A DNA stretch of 64,000 nt, from NCBI GenBank assembly GCA_037200385.1, contig JBBCGL010000001.1, forward strand, positions 1,550,001 through 1,614,000, in the 5' to 3' direction. The notes under the pieces are model-generated. The model worked only from the letters and a program-made list of their open reading frames with translations. It was not told the DNA's origin and did no database searches. Source of the DNA: Rhizomicrobium sp. (GTDB lineage Bacteria > Pseudomonadota > Alphaproteobacteria > Micropepsales > Micropepsaceae). Positions 58,638-64,000 of the stretch are shown one piece after another (the stretch's first letter is position 1; each line of letters begins with the position of its first letter). The position numbers were made by a program, and so were the translations under genes.

Positions 58638-59809
58638 GCGAATTGTCCCGCCGCGAACTGCTCGCCCTGTCGGCCGCCGCGCTGATGCCCGGCTTCGCGC
58701 GGGCTTCGGCGGCCGGACCCGCCTCGCTCAACGCGCTCGCCGCCGCGAAGGGCCTGCGCTTCGGGTCCTGTCTCGGCACCGGACCGAGCGGCGCGCCGCA
58801 TCCCGGCAGCTTCGACGGCAAGCGCGCCAATTCCTACGACGATCCTCAGGTGCGCGAAATCTTCCTGCGCGAATGCGGCATCCTGGTGCCGGAGAACGAG
58901 CTCAAATGGTACACGCTGCGGCCGGCGCCGGACGTGTTCGATTTCAGCCGCGCCGACCGGCTGATCGCCTTCGCCGATGCCAACAACCTCCTGATGCGCG
59001 GTCACACGCTGCTATGGCACAACATGCAATGGTTTCCCGCCTGGGTCGCGAACTACGACTTCGGACCCCGCCCCGCGACCGAAGCCGAGCGCCTGCTGCG
59101 CGCGCACATCGCAACGGTCTGCGGCAAGTACGGCGACCGCATCTTCGCCTGGGACGTCGTCAACGAGACGATCGATCCCGACACCGGCGGGATGCGCGAG
59201 ACGGTGTTCACGCGCTATCTCGGCGACCGCGTGATCGACATCGCCTTCGACGCGGCGCGCACCGCGCTGCCGCATGCCCAGCTCGTCTACAACGACTATA
59301 TGAGCTGGGGACCCGGCAATGCGAAGCATCGCGCCGGCGTCGTCGCGCTGCTCGAGCGTCTGAAGAAGAACGGTACACCGATCGACGCGCTGGGCGTGCA
59401 GGCCCATATCGGCCCCGGCGCCTCGGCGACCACGCCGACCCTCGGACCCGGCGACGAGCGCGAATGGCGCGGCTTCCTCGACGCCGCGACGGGGCTCGGC
59501 CTTGACCTCGTGATCACCGAGTTCGACGAAGGCGACCAGAACCTGCCGGCCGACATCGCGTTGCGCGACGCCGCAGTGGCCGACCTGGCGCGGCGCTATT
59601 TCGACGTCATGCTGAGCTATCCGCAGCTGCGCTATGTCATGGCCTGGGGCCTGGTCGACAAATATTCCTGGCTGCGCGAACGCTGGCCGCGCCCCGACGG
59701 CCTGCCCAAGCGGCCGAGCCTCTATGACGACGACTACCGGCCCAAGCCGATGCGCGATGCCATCGCCGGCGCCTTCCGCGCCGCGCCGCAACGGAACTGG
59801 CTGCTGTGA
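58634..59809 (+). CDS. Glycoside hydrolase family 10 endo-1,4-beta-xylanase
   Basis: A 391-residue xylanase with a Tat-like signal (SRRELLALSAAALMPG). The acid/base is E178 in FAWDVVNETID and the nucleophile E296 in LVITEFDEGD; LLWHNMQWFPAW and GVQAHIGPG are also conserved GH10 blocks. No carbohydrate-binding module is attached. It overlaps GH115 at its start and the serine hydrolase gene at its stop (GTGA), so the three are one translation-coupled operon. It makes the oligosaccharides that GH67 and GH43 process. Confidence 0.95.
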   Translation: MSELSRRELLALSAAALMPGFARASAAGPASLNALAAAKGLRFGSCLGTGPSGAPHPGSFDGKRANSYDDPQVREIFLRECGILVPENELKWYTLRPAPDVFDFSRADRLIAFADANNLLMRGHTLLWHNMQWFPAWVANYDFGPRPATEAERLLRAHIATVCGKYGDRIFAWDVVNETIDPDTGGMRETVFTRYLGDRVIDIAFDAARTALPHAQLVYNDYMSWGPGNAKHRAGVVALLERLKKNGTPIDALGVQAHIGPGASATTPTLGPGDEREWRGFLDAATGLGLDLVITEFDEGDQNLPADIALRDAAVADLARRYFDVMLSYPQLRYVMAWGLVDKYSWLRERWPRPDGLPKRPSLYDDDYRPKPMRDAIAGAFRAAPQRNWLL

Positions 59810-61110
59810 GGCCGGCCGTCCTCGCGCTGGCGGCGACGGCCGTGCTCTCGGCCTGCAGCACACTTGCACCGCCGCCGCCGGTCGCGCCGCCTCCGCCGGT
59901 CGCAGTCGCACCGCCGGGTGCCGGCATCGTCACCGCCATCGATCCCGCGCGCATCGACGCAGCGCTGAAGGGCTTCGTCGATCGCGGCCAGCTCGTCGGC
60001 GTCTCCGCCCTCGTCTTCAAGGACGGCAAGGAGGTCTATTTCGGCGCCTTCGGCGCGGCCGACCGCGAGATGTCCGTGCCGATGCGGCGCGACACGCTGG
60101 TGCAGATCTTCTCCATGACCAAGCCGGTCACGGGCGCGGCGTTGATGCAGCTCTACGAGCGCGGTCTGTTCCGGCTCGACGATCCGGTGGCGAAATACAT
60201 CCCGGAGCTCGCGGGCGTGAAGGTCTTCGCCGGGCTCGATCCCGCCGGCAAGCCGATCCTCGTGGCGCCGCATCGCGCGATGACCATCCTGGACCTGATG
60301 CGCCACACCGCCGGCATGACGACCGGCTATTCCGGCATCGCCTATGTCGAGAACGAGATGACGCGTCTCGATCCCGGCAACAAGGCCCACACGCTCGCCG
60401 AGGAGGCGCGGCTGCTGGGCCAGGTGCCGCTCGCCTATCATCCCGGCGAGCACTGGCTCTACAGCCCCGCGGTCGACATGCAGGCCCTGCTGGTCGAGCG
60501 TCTTTCGGGCCAGCGCTTCGACCTCTATCTGCAGGATCACATCTTCGCGCCGCTGAAGATGACGCAGACGGGCTATCATGTCGGCCCCGAACGCCGCGCC
60601 CGCCTGGCGGCGCTCTACGACTGGCATGAGGACGGTTCGCTGACGCGCGCCCCCGACGACCGCGCCTTCGCCTTCAACACCGGCGATTGGCCGCTGACGC
60701 CCGGAAGCTATGGCCTCACCGCGACGCTTGACGACTATATGCGCTTCGCCCGCATGCTGGAGAACGAGGGCGAGCTCGATGGCGCGCGCGTCCTGAAGCG
60801 CGAGACCGTCCGCCTGATGTCCACCAACCAGCTTCCGGCCGAGATCGCCGACCGCTCCTGGCTGCCGAGCAAGGGCCGCGTCGGCTTCGGGCTCGACTTC
60901 GCGGTGCGCACCGCCCAGCCCCAGGGCGACGAGGCCGCAGGTACCGTCGGCGAGTTCTTCTGGGACGGCGCCGCCGACACGCTGTTCTGGGTCGATCCCG
61001 TCAACCGCATCACCGCCGTGCTGTTCACGCAATACATGCCGTTCGGCAAGGTGCCGCTGCACAAGGCTTTCCGCGACGCCGTCTACGGCGCCCCCTCCTC
61101 GTCACGATAA
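59806..61110 (+). CDS. Serine hydrolase lipoprotein of the beta-lactamase family
   Basis: A 434-residue protein starting with GTG overlapping the GH10 stop. A lipobox LSAC (Cys17) and a Pro/Val-rich spacer (residues ~22-37) place it on the outer membrane. The SxxK motif is SMTK, followed by MRHTAGMTTGYSG and YSPAVDMQ in place of YxN; length and pattern match EstB-like carboxylesterases rather than true beta-lactamases. Its position between GH10 and GH67 suggests an esterase acting on xylan acetyl or aromatic ester groups, which is inference. Confidence 0.87.
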   Translation: MRPAVLALAATAVLSACSTLAPPPPVAPPPPVAVAPPGAGIVTAIDPARIDAALKGFVDRGQLVGVSALVFKDGKEVYFGAFGAADREMSVPMRRDTLVQIFSMTKPVTGAALMQLYERGLFRLDDPVAKYIPELAGVKVFAGLDPAGKPILVAPHRAMTILDLMRHTAGMTTGYSGIAYVENEMTRLDPGNKAHTLAEEARLLGQVPLAYHPGEHWLYSPAVDMQALLVERLSGQRFDLYLQDHIFAPLKMTQTGYHVGPERRARLAALYDWHEDGSLTRAPDDRAFAFNTGDWPLTPGSYGLTATLDDYMRFARMLENEGELDGARVLKRETVRLMSTNQLPAEIADRSWLPSKGRVGFGLDFAVRTAQPQGDEAAGTVGEFFWDGAADTLFWVDPVNRITAVLFTQYMPFGKVPLHKAFRDAVYGAPSSSR

Positions 61111-61120
61111 AGGTGTCCTC

Positions 61121-63280
61121 ATGCGATCCCTCCTCCGCCTGATTGTCGCTCTTGCCGCGCTTGCAATGCCGACCTTCGCCCATGCCGAGGACGGCTACGA
61201 TCTGTGGCTGCGCTATCGCCAGATCGCGCCTTCGCCGCTGCGGGTCTATCGCAGCCAGCTTGCGACCATCGTGCCCAGCGGCCGCGAGACCTCGCCGACC
61301 ATCGCGGCCGCGACCGAGGAGCTGCGGCGCGACCTGAGCGGCTTGCTCGGACGCCCGTTCACGGTGACGCGCGCCATCGCCCGCGACGGCACCATCGTGC
61401 TCGGCACGCCCACGAGCTCGCCGCTGATCCGGACCCTGGCGCCGGCGCTGAACGGGCTCGGCGACGAAGGCTATCTCATCCGCACCACCGTCGCGGAGGG
61501 CCGCAAGGTCACGGTGATCGCGGGCAACAGCGACGCCGGCGTGCTCTACGGCGTGTTCGCCTATCTGCGGCTGCTGCAGACCTGGCAGCCGATCGACATG
61601 CTCGACATCGCCTCGGCGCCGCGCCTCAAGGTCCGCATCCTCGATCATTGGGACAATCTCGACCGCACCCAGGAACGCGGCTATGCCGGCTTCTCCATCT
61701 GGGACTGGCACAAGATGCCGGACTACATGGACCCGCGCTACACGGACTACGCGCGCGCCGATGCCTCGCTGGGGATCAACGGCGCGGTGCTGAACAACGT
61801 CGCGGCGAGCGCGCAGATTCTCACGCCGCTCTATCTCGCCAAGGTGAAGGCGCTGGCCGATCTGTTCCGCCCCTGGCACATCAAGGTCTATCTCTCCGCC
61901 CGCTTCAGCGCGCCGATCGAGATCGGCGGCCTCAAGACCGCCGATCCGCTCGACCCCGCGGTGCAGGCCTGGTGGAACGCCAAGGCGGACGAGATCTACC
62001 GCTACGTACCCGATTTCGGCGGCTTCCTGGTCAAGGCCAATTCCGAGGGCCAGCCGGGACCGGGCGACTATCACCGCAGCCACGCCGACGGCGCGAACAT
62101 GCTGGCGGATGCGCTGAAACCCCACGGCGGCATCGTGATGTGGCGCGCCTTCGTCTATGCGGCGGAGAATCCGGAAGACCGCGCCAAGCAGGCCTATGGC
62201 GAGTTCGTGCCGCTCGACGGCAAGTTCCGCGACAATGTCGTCGTGCAGGCCAAGAACGGCGCAATCGATTTCCAGCCGCGCGAGCCCTTCCATCCGCTGT
62301 TCGGCGCCCTGCCGCACACCAACCTGTTCCTCGAAGTGCAGCTCACCAAGGAATATCTCGGATTGGCGACCAGCCTCGCCTATCTCGGGCCGCTCTATGA
62401 GGAAGTACTGCACGCCGACACCTACGCGAAGGGGCCGGGCTCGACCGTGGAGAAAGTCGTCGACGGCTCGCTGTTCGGCAACACGCTGACCGGCATGGCC
62501 GGCGTGTCCAACATGGGCGACGACCGCAACTGGACCGGCTCGGAGTTCAACCAGGCGAACTGGTACGTCTTCGGCCGCCTCGCCTGGGATCCGTCGCTCT
62601 CGTCGCGCGCCATCGCCGAGGAATGGGCGCGGCAGACCTTCAGCAACGATTCGCATTTCCTGGGACCGGTGGTCGACATGATGATGGCCTCGCGCGAGGC
62701 GACGGTCGATTACATGACGCCGCTCGGCCTGCATCACCTGATGGCGACCGGGCATCATTACGGCCCGGGCCCCTGGGTCGACGATCTCAAGCGGCCCGAC
62801 TGGAATCCGGTCTACTACCATCGCGCCGACGCCGCGGGCCTCGGCTTCGACCGCACCGCGGCGACCGGCAGCGGCGCCACCTCGCAATACGCGCCGCCGG
62901 TGGCAAAGCAATTCGAGGACATCGACACGACGCCGGAGAAATTCCTCCTCTGGTTCCATCACGTGCCCTGGGACCGCAAGATGAAGTCGGGCCGCACCCT
63001 GTGGGACGAGCTGGTGGTGCGCTATGACGACGGTGTCGACGCGACGGCGCGGGCGCGCGCGACCTGGAGCCGGATGAAGCCCTGGGTCGATGCCCAGCGC
63101 TTCAACGAAGAGGCCGCCTATCTCGCGATCGAGGAGAAGGAGGCGCAGTGGTGGCGCGATGCCTGCCTCGCCTATTTCGCGACCTTCTCGAAGCGGCCCT
63201 TCCCGGCCGGGCACGCCGCACCGCCGCACGACGTCGCCTATTACAAGGCGATCAACTTCCCCTTCGTGCCGGGGCATTGA
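61121..63280 (+). CDS. aguA: Glycoside hydrolase family 67 alpha-glucuronidase
   Basis: A 719-residue exported GH67 enzyme (signal peptide MRSLLRLIVALAALAMPTFA). It removes 4-O-methylglucuronate from the non-reducing end of aldouronic oligosaccharides. Family blocks are clear: LDHWDNLDRTQERGYAGFSI, FLVKANSEGQPGPGDY (E309, acid), GAIDFQPREPFHPLFGALP (D383) and LEVQLTKEYLG (E411), the last two at the 28-residue spacing known for the catalytic Asp/Glu pair. It lies 10 bp behind the lipoprotein gene. Having both GH67 and GH115 covers terminal and internal glucuronates. Confidence 0.95.
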   Translation: MRSLLRLIVALAALAMPTFAHAEDGYDLWLRYRQIAPSPLRVYRSQLATIVPSGRETSPTIAAATEELRRDLSGLLGRPFTVTRAIARDGTIVLGTPTSSPLIRTLAPALNGLGDEGYLIRTTVAEGRKVTVIAGNSDAGVLYGVFAYLRLLQTWQPIDMLDIASAPRLKVRILDHWDNLDRTQERGYAGFSIWDWHKMPDYMDPRYTDYARADASLGINGAVLNNVAASAQILTPLYLAKVKALADLFRPWHIKVYLSARFSAPIEIGGLKTADPLDPAVQAWWNAKADEIYRYVPDFGGFLVKANSEGQPGPGDYHRSHADGANMLADALKPHGGIVMWRAFVYAAENPEDRAKQAYGEFVPLDGKFRDNVVVQAKNGAIDFQPREPFHPLFGALPHTNLFLEVQLTKEYLGLATSLAYLGPLYEEVLHADTYAKGPGSTVEKVVDGSLFGNTLTGMAGVSNMGDDRNWTGSEFNQANWYVFGRLAWDPSLSSRAIAEEWARQTFSNDSHFLGPVVDMMMASREATVDYMTPLGLHHLMATGHHYGPGPWVDDLKRPDWNPVYYHRADAAGLGFDRTAATGSGATSQYAPPVAKQFEDIDTTPEKFLLWFHHVPWDRKMKSGRTLWDELVVRYDDGVDATARARATWSRMKPWVDAQRFNEEAAYLAIEEKEAQWWRDACLAYFATFSKRPFPAGHAAPPHDVAYYKAINFPFVPGH

Positions 63281-63369
63281 CGACGGGCGACATTCATCCG
63301 TTCATCGCCGGTTCAGTCGCGGCACGATATCTTGCAGCTTGGCGCCGTCGCGTCAGGGAGGACCCGCCC

Positions 63370-63711
63370 ATGAGACCATCCTGCATCGTATTGGCCGCGC
63401 TGCTGGCCGCCCCGGCCGCCCTCGCCGCGCCGCCGCCCGGCAAGATCTGCATCGATCCCCGGAGGAGTTACCAGGCGCTGTATCTGGAAGGCCACGACAT
63501 CGTTGCCAGGCAGACCATCGGCCGCGACCATCGCCAGCTGCGCCTCAGCACGACTTGCATCGGCCTGCGCTCGGCCGACATGATCCGGCTGTCGAGCGAT
63601 TTCAACTGCGTCGGGATGGGCGACGACGTGATCGCCGGCACGATCGACGGCCATCGCCAGACCTGCCGCATCAGCCACGCCGAGCCTTATACGCCGCCGG
63701 CGGCGCCGTAG
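63370..63711 (+). CDS. Small exported protein, DUF6491-like
   Basis: A 113-residue protein from ATG 63370 with a GGGAGG ribosome binding site. It has a signal peptide (MRPSCIVLAALLAAPAALA) and a mature domain with four Cys (CIDP, TTCIGL, FNCVG, QTCRIS), fitting a periplasmic disulfide-bonded fold like DUF6491. The 89-bp gap after GH67 leaves co-transcription open. Function unknown. Confidence 0.75.
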   Translation: MRPSCIVLAALLAAPAALAAPPPGKICIDPRRSYQALYLEGHDIVARQTIGRDHRQLRLSTTCIGLRSADMIRLSSDFNCVGMGDDVIAGTIDGHRQTCRISHAEPYTPPAAP

Positions 63712-63910
63712 AGCGATTTGATCTCAAGCTGATGTCATAGCCCGCGGGCCACCCAGTTCGGTTCTGCACGATGTCAAAAGGCGCGCGGGTATTTCTTCTT
63801 CCAAAGCAGGCACAAATGTCGCCTGGGTGGCCCGCATTCGCGCGCCATGACGGATTTCTTGAGCCCATCTGATTGCGACAGGTCCGGAGCAATTCCCGGC
63901 GCACGTCCCA

Positions 63911-63951
63911 TAAAAAAATCGAGCGGCGCATCCTTGGGACGGGCCGCTCGA
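63911..63951 (-). terminator. Rho-independent terminator for a leftward gene beyond the right edge
   Basis: On the minus strand TCGAGCGGC and GCCGCTCGA form a perfect 9-bp stem (15-nt loop) followed directly by seven T. It ends a transcript coming from the right of the window. Confidence 0.85.
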
Positions 63952-63974
63952 GTTATTGGGGAATCCAATCACAC

Positions 63975-64000
63975 TCAGATCCGCCGCCGTTCCTCGTCGA
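63975..64000 (-). CDS. Possible C-terminal end of a leftward gene
   Basis: Upstream of the terminator, one minus-strand frame ends DEERRRI-stop (stop at 63975-63977); another ends with a TAA at about 63953. Too little is present to choose or to name the gene; the terminator is the main support that a gene ends here. Confidence 0.3.

Noticed and set aside
61025-63277. Leftward open frame of 750 codons opposite GH67
   Set aside because: Antisense shadow of an unmistakable GH67 gene.

Overview
The window is GC-rich, densely packed DNA that looks like a free-living, TonB-receptor-rich alphaproteobacterium. The reasons are three TonB-dependent receptors, many 4-bp start/stop overlaps (ATGA or GTGA), a CtrA-type TTAA-N7-TTAA site, alphaproteobacterial REP-like palindromes, and PilZ/HWE-era signalling genes. 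A Rhizomicrobium/Micropepsaceae- or Caulobacterales-like soil organism is my best guess; no rRNA or marker gene is present to prove it. I saw no tRNA, CRISPR array or replication origin.

Layout. (1) 1-6.2 kb: the start of a MocR/GntR regulator, a TPR-sulfotransferase paired with TonB receptor 1, and a divergent LysR gene. (2) 6.2-20 kb: a long leftward operon: M81 (MlrC-like) peptidase, TonB receptor 2, serine hydrolase with a membrane tail, GPH transporter, C45 Ntn-hydrolase, SurE, D-threonine aldolase-like PLP enzyme, phosphonate-type FAD oxidase, PhnX and a DUF5690 transporter. A TetR gene, an amidase and diaminopropionate ammonia-lyase diverge from it, and a 17-bp inverted repeat recurs in front of three units. 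Together these read as a catabolic island for an unusual, probably D-amino-acid and/or phosphonate-containing amide or peptide. (3) 23.4-31.2 kb: an overlapping operon of TonB receptor 3, MFS transporter, carboxylesterase, acyl-CoA ligase and TetR, for uptake and activation of an ester-linked acid. (4) 31.4-36 kb: a PhyH-type dioxygenase, a small unknown protein, a PilZ-methyltransferase fusion under a CtrA-like site, and a six-helix histidine kinase.

(5) 36-47.6 kb is the most unusual part. It holds a PqqD-type carrier, a sulfotransferase and an HprK-like kinase in one operon; a DUF6916 protein; an acetyltransferase; three tail-collar proteins; a 57-residue peptide with a leader-like KPWxxPxV motif and a C-terminal Ser; and an asparagine-synthetase-like enzyme lacking the glutaminase Cys. 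An IS5-family element inserted exactly at the stop codon of the last gene separates it from an Stf0 sulfotransferase, a Nif11-like/sulfotransferase fusion and an Asp/Asn beta-hydroxylase. The combination suggests a RiPP (lasso-like but without a visible leader peptidase) pathway linked to tail-collar proteins.

(6) 47.5-63.7 kb is a glucuronoxylan utilisation locus: CE15, GH43, GH3 and two MFS sugar-acid transporters leftward; GH115, GH10, a beta-lactamase-fold lipoprotein and GH67 rightward. LacI-type operator-like sites lie in the two control regions. Xylan is cut (GH10), de-esterified (CE15), stripped of glucuronate (GH115/GH67), hydrolysed to xylose (GH43/GH3) and imported. A terminator at the right edge belongs to a leftward gene beyond the window.
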